A stretch of 7,909 bases of DNA from Candidatus Aminicenantota bacterium (GTDB lineage Bacteria; Acidobacteriota; Aminicenantia; UBA2199). This document shows positions 1 to 6,071 of the stretch, in pieces. The stretch is taken from positions 7,647,152-7,655,060 of the forward strand of contig CP070627.1 in NCBI GenBank assembly GCA_020355945.1, written 5' to 3'. The notes beneath the pieces are model-generated. The model made no database searches. It saw only the letters and a program-made list of their open reading frames with translations, and was not told where the DNA came from. How positions within the stretch are numbered: the first letter of the stretch is position 1; each line of letters begins with the position of its first letter. The translations under genes and the position numbers were made by a program.

Positions 1-419
1 CTGCTAACATGCTCGGCAATGGCGGATTTCGTGGTGTTCACAGCAGGTATATCCGCGGTAACCGTAACGGTCTCCTGGATTTGGGCCGTTTCCATTCTCA
101 CATGGACAACGGTTTCCACATCCAGGGATACCTTGACATCTCTGGAGACCACTGTTTTGAACCCTTCAAGTTCTGCTTTCACTTCATAAGCACCTGGTGT
201 CAGGTTAATGAACAGGGCTTCTCCATCCATATTGGAAATCGTCGTTCTCGTTCCCATCATAATAGGGCTTGAGATGGTTACCGGAACACCTTGTAGGACA
301 GTACCTTGTTCCACATCAACGACCTTAACTCTAAGAGTTCCCTTTTCAGCCGCATTGGCGAAACAAGTAATTAGAGTGATACATACGATTAATAGGAAGA
401 ATCTCCTGAAACTCTTCAT
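1..419 (-). CDS. TonB-dependent receptor-like protein, N-terminal part (runs off left edge)
   Basis: The frame is open from an ATG at 419 to the window edge, giving 139 codons. The first 23 residues form a signal peptide: MKSFRR, a hydrophobic core, then ANA before AEKG. Residues about 27-110 form a carboxypeptidase-regulatory-like beta-sandwich, with TLRVKVVD at the start, NMDGEALFINLTPGAYEV in the middle and HVRME at the end. The last visible stretch, ETVTVTADIPAVNTTKSAIAE, resembles the plug entrance of Oar-like TonB-dependent receptors, which form outer-membrane barrels importing bulky substrates. The start is supported by AAGGAGG at 428-434, 8 nt upstream. No barrel is visible, so another secreted protein with the same N-terminal domain remains possible. 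The gene lies 364 bp beyond the carboxypeptidase-regulatory-like/TPR gene on the same strand and has its own long leader. Confidence 0.8.
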   Translation of the reverse strand, partial: MKSFRRFFLLIVCITLITCFANAAEKGTLRVKVVDVEQGTVLQGVPVTISSPIMMGTRTTISNMDGEALFINLTPGAYEVKAELEGFKTVVSRDVKVSLDVETVVHVRMETAQIQETVTVTADIPAVNTTKSAIAEHVS

Positions 420-434
420 TTAACTAACCTCCTT

Positions 435-551
435 GTCCCGTGTACTTTTGTACTTCGGACATATTTTTATCCTCAGCACTGGTGAGCTTCCCTCCAATGC
501 TGGGAAACATTTACCTAGAACCACCCTGTGTAAAAGCTGCTCCTTTACACA
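435..551 (-). promoter_or_regulatory. Structured 5' leader of the receptor gene, three hairpins and a possible pseudoknot
   Basis: Read as minus-strand RNA, three hairpins follow one another. Hairpin A (527-551) has a 10-bp stem, UGUGUAAAGG with CUUUUACACA including one G-U pair, and an AGCAG loop. Hairpin B (474-502) has a 9-bp stem, CAGCAUUGG with CCAGUGCUG including one G-U pair, and an 11-nt loop. Hairpin C (435-460) is imperfect: GUCC/GGAC outside, GUAC/GUAC inside, AAAA loop. It abuts the AAGGAGG ribosome binding site. The loop of B contains GGGAAGC (486-492), which can pair with GUUUCCC (502-508) just 5' of the stem, forming a 7-bp pseudoknot. I did not recognise a known riboswitch class; regulation of the receptor is inference. 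Confidence 0.4.
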
Positions 552-597
552 CCAGACAACTGATTATTTAAATTAATTGACCAATGACTGCCTGGTA

Positions 598-607
598 ATC
601 ACCTCCT
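598..607 (-). promoter_or_regulatory. Orphan perfect Shine-Dalgarno sequence in the receptor leader
   Basis: The minus strand reads AGGAGGTGAT here, an exact complement of the 16S rRNA 3' end, but no ATG, GTG or TTG follows at a workable distance. The nearest candidate is a TTG about 16 nt beyond AGGAGG. The site overlaps the end of a five-codon ORF, MNKRR-stop (599-616), whose last sense codons are AGG AGG. It may be a remnant of a lost gene start, a ribosome standby site, or chance. Confidence 0.35.
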
Positions 608-633
608 CTTATTCATACTAGTCTTTTTGTTTT

Positions 634-661
634 TTAATATATGTAGTTTGACCACGCTCAA
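634..661 (-). promoter_or_regulatory. Weak candidate sigma-70 promoter for the receptor gene
   Basis: On the minus strand TTGAGC (656-661) and TATTAA (634-639) are separated by 16 bp. Each matches the consensus hexamer at four of six positions. If used, transcription would start near 627, giving a leader of about 200 nt that contains the hairpins described above. This is the best pair I saw in the gap, but it is weak. Confidence 0.22.
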
Positions 662-744
662 TAAGCAGCAAAATTAATGCCAAATTCCTGATACGGTCAA
701 CAGCCTGATATGACGCCATCTTGTGCCTTTTTCTCCAGAAATGA

Positions 745-778
745 TTCAAAAAATAGAATTAATATTCAAAATTTTGAA
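745..778 (-). terminator. AT-rich palindrome with T-run after the TPR gene, possible weak terminator
   Basis: A perfect 14-bp palindrome (765-778, TTCAAAATTTTGAA) starts a few bases past the upstream TPR gene's stop. On the minus strand it is followed, after a short spacer, by a run of six T (748-753). The stem is almost all A-U, so it would be weak. It may slow or end transcription before the receptor leader. Confidence 0.25.
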
Positions 779-783
779 GGGAA

Positions 784-1677
784 TCAATTCAACGACTCCA
801 ATATTTCTTTGGCCTGGGCCGCCATCTCAGATTCCGGGGCTAATTGGATAACTTTTTGGAAGTTCTTTTTGGCTTCTTCCATGTCGCCTTTATTAAGGTA
901 TGCCATAGCCAGTTGGTTATAAGCATTGAGATAATTTGCATCCCGGGCTGTGCATTTCTTAAAATAATCAATAGCCTGGTCTGTTTGGCCCTGTCCAAAG
1001 AAGAGAATTCCAATATTATAAAATACATTCGGGTCTTCAAGACTTTCTTCATCCAGTTGTTTGAAATATTTCATGCCTTCTTCCAGGCTGCCTTTTTCAA
1101 AATAAATCGCGCTGAGATTGATAAGTACTTCACGGGAGTCAGGTTTTTTTTCAAGCATCATCTTGAAGTATTTAACGGCATTCTCCCGGTCATCCAGGCG
1201 ATAATAACAGAGCCCGATTTTTTCATAGGCCTGGTAAAGGTTTTGATTGTCCGCCAGGACTCGCTGATATTCCTGTAATGCTTCGGCATATTTTTTCTGT
1301 TGGTATAGATCGTCTGCTTTTCTTAACGGGGCTCTGGGGGTAGGTTTCAGCCTGACATCAATCGGTGGGTTGTCTTTTATGGCAGAAAGGACGACATTAA
1401 TATTATCCGGTATATATCCTTCAGCCATAAAGCCAATGGTCCAGGCTCCGGGGCGCATATCGCCTTTAAACCATTTACCATGCTCATCGGTGGTTAACTC
1501 ATATTTTGTCCCGTCTTCGGAAAATATTAAAATCACCCTGGCTCCTGCAATAGGTTTGCCTTTTTCGCCTGTGACCGTACCTCCCGTTCGAGCCCACGTC
1601 TTAGTAAAAGCCGGGGAAGCCCAGATTATTATGATTGTACAAAGGATTGCACTTGCGATAATAAACTTCTTTTTCAT
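784..1677 (-). CDS. Secreted carboxypeptidase-regulatory-like/TPR repeat protein
   Basis: This 297-residue protein starts with a signal peptide (MKKK, then a hydrophobic segment to about residue 20-25), so it should be exported to the periplasm or cell surface. Residues about 32-110 match a carboxypeptidase-regulatory-like beta-sandwich (TGGTVTGEKGKPIAGARVIL, TTDEHGKWF, GYIPDNINVVL). Residues about 115-285 form roughly five TPR units with the usual spacing of G/A, Y and terminal P, for example YEKIGLCYYRLDDRENAVKYF and NAYNQLAMAYLNKGDMEEA. Such proteins are scaffolds without a catalytic site; the partner is unknown. The start has GGAGGTG at 1685-1691 and a TAG stop in frame immediately before the ATG. 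It has the same architecture as the gene at 6135-7103 and is probably a paralogue. It is read from a strong promoter divergent to the phosphatase gene. Confidence 0.88.
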   Translation of the reverse strand: MKKKFIIASAILCTIIIIWASPAFTKTWARTGGTVTGEKGKPIAGARVILIFSEDGTKYELTTDEHGKWFKGDMRPGAWTIGFMAEGYIPDNINVVLSAIKDNPPIDVRLKPTPRAPLRKADDLYQQKKYAEALQEYQRVLADNQNLYQAYEKIGLCYYRLDDRENAVKYFKMMLEKKPDSREVLINLSAIYFEKGSLEEGMKYFKQLDEESLEDPNVFYNIGILFFGQGQTDQAIDYFKKCTARDANYLNAYNQLAMAYLNKGDMEEAKKNFQKVIQLAPESEMAAQAKEILESLN

Positions 1678-1698
1678 CTAATTGCACCTCCATTCATT

Positions 1699-1726
1699 CA
1701 TCATTCATCATACATCATTCATCATA
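1699..1726. repeat. Two perfect 14-bp tandem repeats in the leader of the TPR gene
   Basis: CATCATTCATCATA occurs twice in direct succession (1699-1712 and 1713-1726), preceded by the related CATTCATT (1691-1698). The array fills almost the whole predicted untranslated leader of the minus-strand TPR gene, between its promoter and its ribosome binding site. Read in the minus direction it supplies ten ATG triplets in about 35 nt, none with a Shine-Dalgarno sequence of its own. Confidence 0.85.
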
Positions 1727-1733
1727 CACAGAA

Positions 1734-1762
1734 ATAATAGCAGCAACTCCTATAAAAGTCAA
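1734..1762 (-). promoter_or_regulatory. Near-consensus sigma-70 promoter for the TPR gene
   Basis: On the minus strand TTGACT (-35, positions 1757-1762) and TATTAT (-10, positions 1734-1739) are separated by exactly 17 bp. Each hexamer has one mismatch to consensus. Transcription should start near 1727, about 50 nt before the ATG at 1677, so the leader consists mainly of the 14-bp repeats. Only 15 bp separate this -35 from that of the divergent promoter. Confidence 0.75.
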
Positions 1763-1777
1763 ATTTTTTAAAAATGC

Positions 1778-1806
1778 TTGACATTATTCGCATTGTCTTT
1801 TATAGT
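1778..1806 (+). promoter_or_regulatory. Near-consensus sigma-70 promoter for the phosphatase gene
   Basis: A perfect TTGACA (1778-1783) is followed after 17 bp by TATAGT (1801-1806), one mismatch from TATAAT. Transcription should begin near 1813, leaving a leader of about 29 nt with AAGGAG at 1831-1836. The A/T-rich stretch just upstream (1761-1774) could act as an UP element shared with the divergent promoter. Confidence 0.8.
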
Positions 1807-1841
1807 ATTCTTTTGGCGCTTGACTCACCAAAGGAGAACCT

Positions 1842-3464
1842 ATGGATAAAGAGCTTCAATTTAAAAGAGAATTCATCGATTTATACGCGGAACTTAATTT
1901 ACACTCCCTGTTAGATAAAATTGCAGATAAAATTTGCGATTATCTCAATTGTGAAGCAGCCTCCCTGTTTCTTTACGATTCCAAAAAAGAGGAGTTGTAT
2001 TTCGAGAGTGCCACCGGGGAGAAACAGGAGGAACTTAAAAAGATTGCCATAAAGAAAGGGGAAGGGCTGGTGGGTTGGGTGGCTGACCATAACACCAGCG
2101 TGATTGTGAATGATTGTGCAAAAGACCCGCGATTCACTGCTGTTACTGATAAAAAGACCAATTTTGTCACCAGTTCGATCCTGGCGGTGCCGGTGCAAAG
2201 GGACAATAAATTCCTGGGGGTTTTGGAAGCGGTTAATAAGATTGACGGGCACTTTGATGAAAAGGACCAGCATTTACTGGAAGCCACTGCCAATTTTATT
2301 GCCATCCCTCTCCAGAATGCCCTGCTGTTTAAAAAAATCACCACTCAGACAAAAGAAAAAGAACGGTTAATCGAACTGGGTAAGATCGTCTCCATTTCCT
2401 TTGACCTGGATGAAGTATTCAAAACATTAAAAGATATCATCTCTGAAATTATTACGCCAACGGAAATCAATGTGATGGTCAGGTCTCAAGATAAGACTTA
2501 TCAATTGATTGCCAATAAAAAAATTCCTTACCGTGAAGTACAGGTGGATGAGACTTCCATTGATGCCAGGCAAGCCATTTTCCCGTTACGAGTAAAAGAT
2601 ACCACCCTGGGGTACATGGAGATCAAAGTTAAAAAGAAAATCCCGGATGAGATTATATCTTTGATCCGGGGCATTGCTATTTTTGCTGCCATCTCCATTG
2701 AAAAATTTGAAATGCATGTACAGGTGCTGGAACGAGAAAGAATTGAAAAGGAATTGCAGATCGCCAAAAGCATCCAGCAGTCATTCCTGCCGGATGAGAA
2801 AAAAATTGCTTTAAAAGGAATGGATGTGGCCTGTCTTAATATTCCTTCTTCGGAAGTAGGGGGAGACTATTACGATATCGTCCCGTTAAACGAAAATGAG
2901 ACCATCTTTACTATCAATGATATCTCGGGTCACGGCATCCCGGCATCGCTGCCCATGGCTATTTTCAGTGCAAATTTCCGGTATCGGCTCAACAGGGATA
3001 AAAATATTTTAACCACCATTACTCATCTCAATAATTTGATTGCGGAGACAACCGATCCCAGTCAGTCGGTGACTTCTTTTACTTGTAATTTGCACCTGGC
3101 AGATATGAAGTTGAAATACATCAACTGCGGTCATCCGCCGCTGCTGCTTTTTAGGGGAGACCGGCTCATTGAATTAAAAGAAGGTGGTGTCCCGTTGGGA
3201 TGGTTTCCCGATGTGCCCCGCACTGCAGCGGAGACAGGATTGAAAACCAATGATGTGATGATTCTTTTTACCGATGGAATAATTGAAGCGCAAAACTCCA
3301 AAGAGGAAGAGTTTTCTTACGATCGTCTTAAGGACTTTATGAAACAACATAAACACCTGTCTGCCGAATCCATCAAAGAAAAATTGATCCGAGAATTAAA
3401 GGACTTTGTAAAAAAAGACCACTTCACCGATGATGTAACGTTTATAATTATTAAGATCAGATAA
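1842..3464 (+). CDS. GAF-domain SpoIIE-type (RsbU-like) PP2C serine/threonine phosphatase
   Basis: This 540-residue soluble protein has no signal peptide or membrane segment. Residues about 15-165 form a GAF sensor domain (EAASLFLYD, GEGLVGWVA, SSILAVPVQRDNKFLGVLEAVNK). Residues about 175-290 look like a second, degenerate GAF domain. A short coiled linker (about 290-310) leads to a SpoIIE/PP2C catalytic domain, residues about 310-540. The PP2C metal-binding acidic residues appear intact: GGDYYD (Asp342), NDISGHG (Asp360), FTDG (Asp478) and FTDD (Asp530-531), plus the family signature SIQQSFLP at 310-317. By family knowledge it should dephosphorylate an anti-sigma-factor antagonist (STAS) protein or another phosphoserine target in response to a ligand or redox signal at GAF. 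No STAS or anti-sigma kinase gene is adjacent, so the partner is unknown. It is probably monocistronic: own promoter, AAGGAG 5 nt before the ATG, convergent neighbour. Confidence 0.93.
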   Translation: MDKELQFKREFIDLYAELNLHSLLDKIADKICDYLNCEAASLFLYDSKKEELYFESATGEKQEELKKIAIKKGEGLVGWVADHNTSVIVNDCAKDPRFTAVTDKKTNFVTSSILAVPVQRDNKFLGVLEAVNKIDGHFDEKDQHLLEATANFIAIPLQNALLFKKITTQTKEKERLIELGKIVSISFDLDEVFKTLKDIISEIITPTEINVMVRSQDKTYQLIANKKIPYREVQVDETSIDARQAIFPLRVKDTTLGYMEIKVKKKIPDEIISLIRGIAIFAAISIEKFEMHVQVLERERIEKELQIAKSIQQSFLPDEKKIALKGMDVACLNIPSSEVGGDYYDIVPLNENETIFTINDISGHGIPASLPMAIFSANFRYRLNRDKNILTTITHLNNLIAETTDPSQSVTSFTCNLHLADMKLKYINCGHPPLLLFRGDRLIELKEGGVPLGWFPDVPRTAAETGLKTNDVMILFTDGIIEAQNSKEEEFSYDRLKDFMKQHKHLSAESIKEKLIRELKDFVKKDHFTDDVTFIIIKIR

Positions 3465-3473
3465 TTAAAAATT

Positions 3474-3486
3474 CGAACTTAGTTCG
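3474..3486 (-). terminator. Small hairpin with T-run, possible terminator for the minus-strand operon
   Basis: On the minus strand CGAAC, a TAA loop and GTTCG form a 5-bp hairpin followed by AATTTTTAATT. It lies about 60 bp past the stop of the sulfatase-like gene and just outside the phosphatase stop. The stem is short, so the call is tentative. Confidence 0.3.
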
Positions 3487-3519
3487 CTGCGCTTACAATT
3501 TGGAATGATGGAATATTGG

Positions 3520-3547
3520 CAAGGGGGCAAGCCCCTTGTTCCCTTTT
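3520..3547 (+). terminator. GC-rich hairpin at the convergent junction
   Basis: CAAGGGG (3520-3526) and CCCCTTG (3532-3538) form a perfect 7-bp stem with a 5-nt loop, followed on the plus strand by TTCCCTTTT. It lies about 55 bp past the phosphatase stop and 7 bp beyond the stop of the opposing sulfatase-like gene. It can form in both transcripts, but the T-rich tail, interrupted by CCC, is only on the plus side. On the minus side no T-run follows. Confidence 0.4.
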
Positions 3548-6065
3548 ACTGTCCGGCTTCTTTAATGAGGTTGTCCACTTGCTGCTGCTCGCTGAGGCTC
3601 AACCGGTTATACAGCCTGTTTTTTAATTGATGCAAATATTTCAATGCCTTTTTCTTTTTTCCCATTCTTAGATAGGTGATACCCAGGTTGAAATAGACAT
3701 TGGTAAAACCAGGGTTAATGGCAATGGCTTTTTCCCAATATTCTACCGCTTTATTGGCGTTTCCGGCGAAGCTGTAGGCCACGGCCAGTCCGTTTAAGGC
3801 AGGGACCATCCCGGGATCGGCCTCCAGGGCGCGGCTGTAATATTCTATTGCCCGGGCATGCATGTCCCTCTCTCTTTTTACCCGGAAGAGGGTTAAATAC
3901 AACGTCCCTAAGTTACTTAAAGTAAGGGCATTTTTTTCATCCAATTCCAGTGCGCTGCTGTAGGCTGCCAAAGCTTTTTCAAAATCACCTTTCCCGGAAT
4001 AAGCCTTGCCCAACTGGTTCAATACCTGGGGGCTTTTGTGCCCCTGTGATGTCATGTGTAAGCAGAGGGTAATGGCGCGGTCATACTGGCCCATCTTCAG
4101 CAGCAGCATGCCCATGCCGGTCTTAATGTCCGGGTTTTCCGTATCATTCATCAATACATCGTTTTCCATTAAAGTAGAGACAATGTCCAGTACTGGTTCT
4201 TTTTCTCCCCTGGCTAACAGTATCTCCGCATATTCCACCCGGGCCAGTGCATTGAGGGGTTCTTCTTTTAACGTACGTTCATAAAAAACTTGCACCTCAT
4301 CATTGATTTTTCCCTTTTTTTTATAAATCCGTCTCAACAGTAAACCGGCTTCCGTAAACCTGGGATTCTCCGCCAACAACCCCCGGCAGATATCTTCGGC
4401 CTGGTCCATTCGTTCCCGGTCCATATAAAAAGATGCCAGTTTTAACTTAAGCCCGGCCGCGGCCGGGGAACTTGCAATTCCATTTTTTAATGTCTCTTCG
4501 GCTTTTTGGAGGTCCCCCTGTTCCCGGTAAACATCATGAAGATACTCATAAAAATAAGGCAAAGAAGTACCGGGGGATTTATCCGACATTTCGACTAATT
4601 CCTTTTTTGCCCCGGGGATATTACCGTTGGTTATCTCTTTTTTCACCCGGATCAGTTGATTGATCGTATGGATTGCATTTTTGGGGTCCATGGGTGTCAG
4701 ACCCGGGGCAGCGGCAGCGGTTTGTTGTTGAACCGATGTTGACGGCTGTAATCGGGGTTGGGCGTGAGCTGCAATATATTCTTGCAATTGGCTTTCCAAC
4801 TCTTTGGCCAACTGCTGCTCTTGCTTAAATAAATTTTCTTTTTCCAGGGGGTCTTTATTTAAATCATACAGTTCCGCTTCCGGGAGAGATATATATTTAT
4901 AACGATCGGCAATGATGCCGGTCAACGGGGCCAGGTTCATCTCTTCTTTTCCTATCATGCTTTCAAAATAGTGAGGGGGAGTTGGTGTGGTTTTTTCTCC
5001 CGGTTCTTTCCCTTTGAACAATGGCGCGAGACTCCTTCCCTGGACAGCGGCAGGGTTTTCAATGGCAAAAAGTTGAAGTACCGTGGGCATGATGTCTGCC
5101 AGGTTGACCCGTTGGTAAACTTTTTTCCCTTCCCGGGAAATAGCAGGATTGGCAAAGATCAACGGGACTTTCAGGCTCTCGTTATAACAAAATATCCCAT
5201 GACCGAATTCATTATGTTCGCCAAAGGCTTCCCCGTGACCGCTGGTGATAATAATCAAGGTTTTATCCAGTATATTTTCAGACTCCAGGTCCTGGATGAT
5301 CTTGCCGATATAATGATCCACCACTGCGATTTCACCGCTGTAGGGATCGGTTTCAAATCGCTGCCTGTATTTTTTTGGTGGGTCATAAGGGGCATGAGGG
5401 TCAGAGAAATGAATCCAGGAAAAAAATCGTTCCTGGTGGCGCCGCTCTCCGGCAAACCAACTTTTGAACCTGGCATATACGCTGTGGGCACGAATTTGCC
5501 CCCGGATATAATCGGCCCCTCCCCGGAAATCCAGGGAATCGTCATAAACCTGGAATCCCTGGTTTAAACCGAATTTTCCCCCTAGCGTCGGCAGGGAGAT
5601 AACCGCATGGGTCTGGAATCCTTGCTCTTTTAAAATTTCAGCCAGGGTCATTTCTTCCCCTGGTAAAAAGTAGGTGCTGTTATTCCTGGCACCGTGGGCA
5701 ATGGGGGTTTTGCCGGTAAAAACGGTGCAGTAGGCGGGGAGGGTAATGGGGGCCGGGCTGTAACAGTGTTTAAATATAATCCCCTTTTCAGCCAATCCGT
5801 CAATGGTTGGGGTCTGAGCATTGGCAAACCCATAACACCCCAATCGATCGGCCCTCAGGGTGTCTATGGTTATGATGAGAAGGTTATAATCAATGTCTCC
5901 ACTCAACTGCGGGATTTTTTCGCTGCGTTGGCAGCCGGTGCAAAAAAAAGTTATAAAAACACAGACCATAACGATGAATAATAAATTTTCATAACTGTTT
6001 TGCCGGTTCATTGGTTCATGGTAATCCGGTTCATGGTTAACCGCGTTAACCGCTCCCGTTAACAA
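3546..6065 (-). CDS. Predicted lipoprotein: alkaline-phosphatase-superfamily (sulfatase-like) domain fused to TPR repeats
   Basis: The longest frame is 839 residues from a TTG at 6065. The first ATG (Met19, at 6011) is the likelier start, since it gives a normal signal peptide ending in a lipobox-like CTGC (lipid-accepting Cys45). Neither start has a clear Shine-Dalgarno sequence. Residues about 60-430 are sulfatase-like: TIDTLRADRLGCYG (metal Asp68), SPAPITLPAYCTVFTG with Thr108 at the nucleophile position, DPHAPYDPP (222-230) and TSGHGEAFGEH (274-284). Formylglycine sulfatases use Cys or Ser at the nucleophile position, so phosphodiester or phosphotransfer chemistry is as likely as sulfatase activity. 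The expected metal-ligand Asp of TSDHGE is Gly276 here, so the domain may be weakened or inactive. A Gln-rich, low-complexity linker (about 416-455) leads to TPRs in roughly 470-815, most regular after 680. It is downstream of the carboxypeptidase-regulatory-like/TPR gene, probably in one operon. Confidence 0.88.
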   Translation of the reverse strand: MLTGAVNAVNHEPDYHEPMNRQNSYENLLFIVMVCVFITFFCTGCQRSEKIPQLSGDIDYNLLIITIDTLRADRLGCYGFANAQTPTIDGLAEKGIIFKHCYSPAPITLPAYCTVFTGKTPIAHGARNNSTYFLPGEEMTLAEILKEQGFQTHAVISLPTLGGKFGLNQGFQVYDDSLDFRGGADYIRGQIRAHSVYARFKSWFAGERRHQERFFSWIHFSDPHAPYDPPKKYRQRFETDPYSGEIAVVDHYIGKIIQDLESENILDKTLIIITSGHGEAFGEHNEFGHGIFCYNESLKVPLIFANPAISREGKKVYQRVNLADIMPTVLQLFAIENPAAVQGRSLAPLFKGKEPGEKTTPTPPHYFESMIGKEEMNLAPLTGIIADRYKYISLPEAELYDLNKDPLEKENLFKQEQQLAKELESQLQEYIAAHAQPRLQPSTSVQQQTAAAAPGLTPMDPKNAIHTINQLIRVKKEITNGNIPGAKKELVEMSDKSPGTSLPYFYEYLHDVYREQGDLQKAEETLKNGIASSPAAAGLKLKLASFYMDRERMDQAEDICRGLLAENPRFTEAGLLLRRIYKKKGKINDEVQVFYERTLKEEPLNALARVEYAEILLARGEKEPVLDIVSTLMENDVLMNDTENPDIKTGMGMLLLKMGQYDRAITLCLHMTSQGHKSPQVLNQLGKAYSGKGDFEKALAAYSSALELDEKNALTLSNLGTLYLTLFRVKRERDMHARAIEYYSRALEADPGMVPALNGLAVAYSFAGNANKAVEYWEKAIAINPGFTNVYFNLGITYLRMGKKKKALKYLHQLKNRLYNRLSLSEQQQVDNLIKEAGQ

Positions 6066-6071
6066 CCGGTT
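6003..6071. repeat. Cluster of short direct repeats and palindromes at the sulfatase-like gene start
   Basis: CCGGTTCAT or GGTTCATGG motifs occur at 6003-6011, 6013-6021 and 6026-6036. GTTAACCGC is repeated in tandem at 6036-6044 and 6045-6053. The palindrome GTTAAC occurs three times in 28 bp (6036, 6045 and 6058), followed by the palindrome AACCGGTT (6064-6071). If translation began at the TTG, these repeats would encode the AVNAVN and HEP...HEP pattern. That pattern looks more like repetitive non-coding DNA than a conserved N-terminus. Confidence 0.6.

Larger units (their letters stand above)
420..783. other. Long intergenic region holding the structured leader of the receptor gene
   Basis: No convincing protein gene was found in these 364 bases on either strand. 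On the minus strand the proximal half (435-551) holds a series of hairpins leading to the receptor's ribosome binding site. Next comes a perfect but apparently unused Shine-Dalgarno sequence (598-607), then a weak promoter-like pair near 634-661. The distal end, just past the upstream TPR gene's stop, is very AT-rich and carries a 14-bp palindrome (765-778). Confidence 0.7.

Noticed and set aside
9..423. Two short plus-strand open frames at the left edge
   Set aside because: They lie antisense to the receptor N-terminus, which has a signal peptide and an AAGGAGG site; the plus-strand frames have no family features.
502..520. A GGTTCTAG stretch in the receptor leader recalling a preQ1-I riboswitch core
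   Set aside because: The characteristic short P1 stem and the A-rich tail with AAAAAACUA are missing, so the match is limited to a few bases and is probably chance.
844..1278. A 144-codon plus-strand open frame opposite the first TPR gene
   Set aside because: It is the antisense of TPR repeats with no recognisable domain; the opposite strand has the signal peptide, strong ribosome binding site and promoter.
1691..1730. The CATCATTCATCATA repeats considered as a CRISPR or phage integration site
   Set aside because: The units are only 14 bp, directly adjacent without spacers, and no cas or integrase gene is present; a simple tandem repeat explains them.
4971..5567. A 198-codon plus-strand open frame within the sulfatase-like gene
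   Set aside because: It is antisense to well-conserved sulfatase-like motifs, has no ribosome binding site that I could see, and resembles no family. It is a frame shadow.
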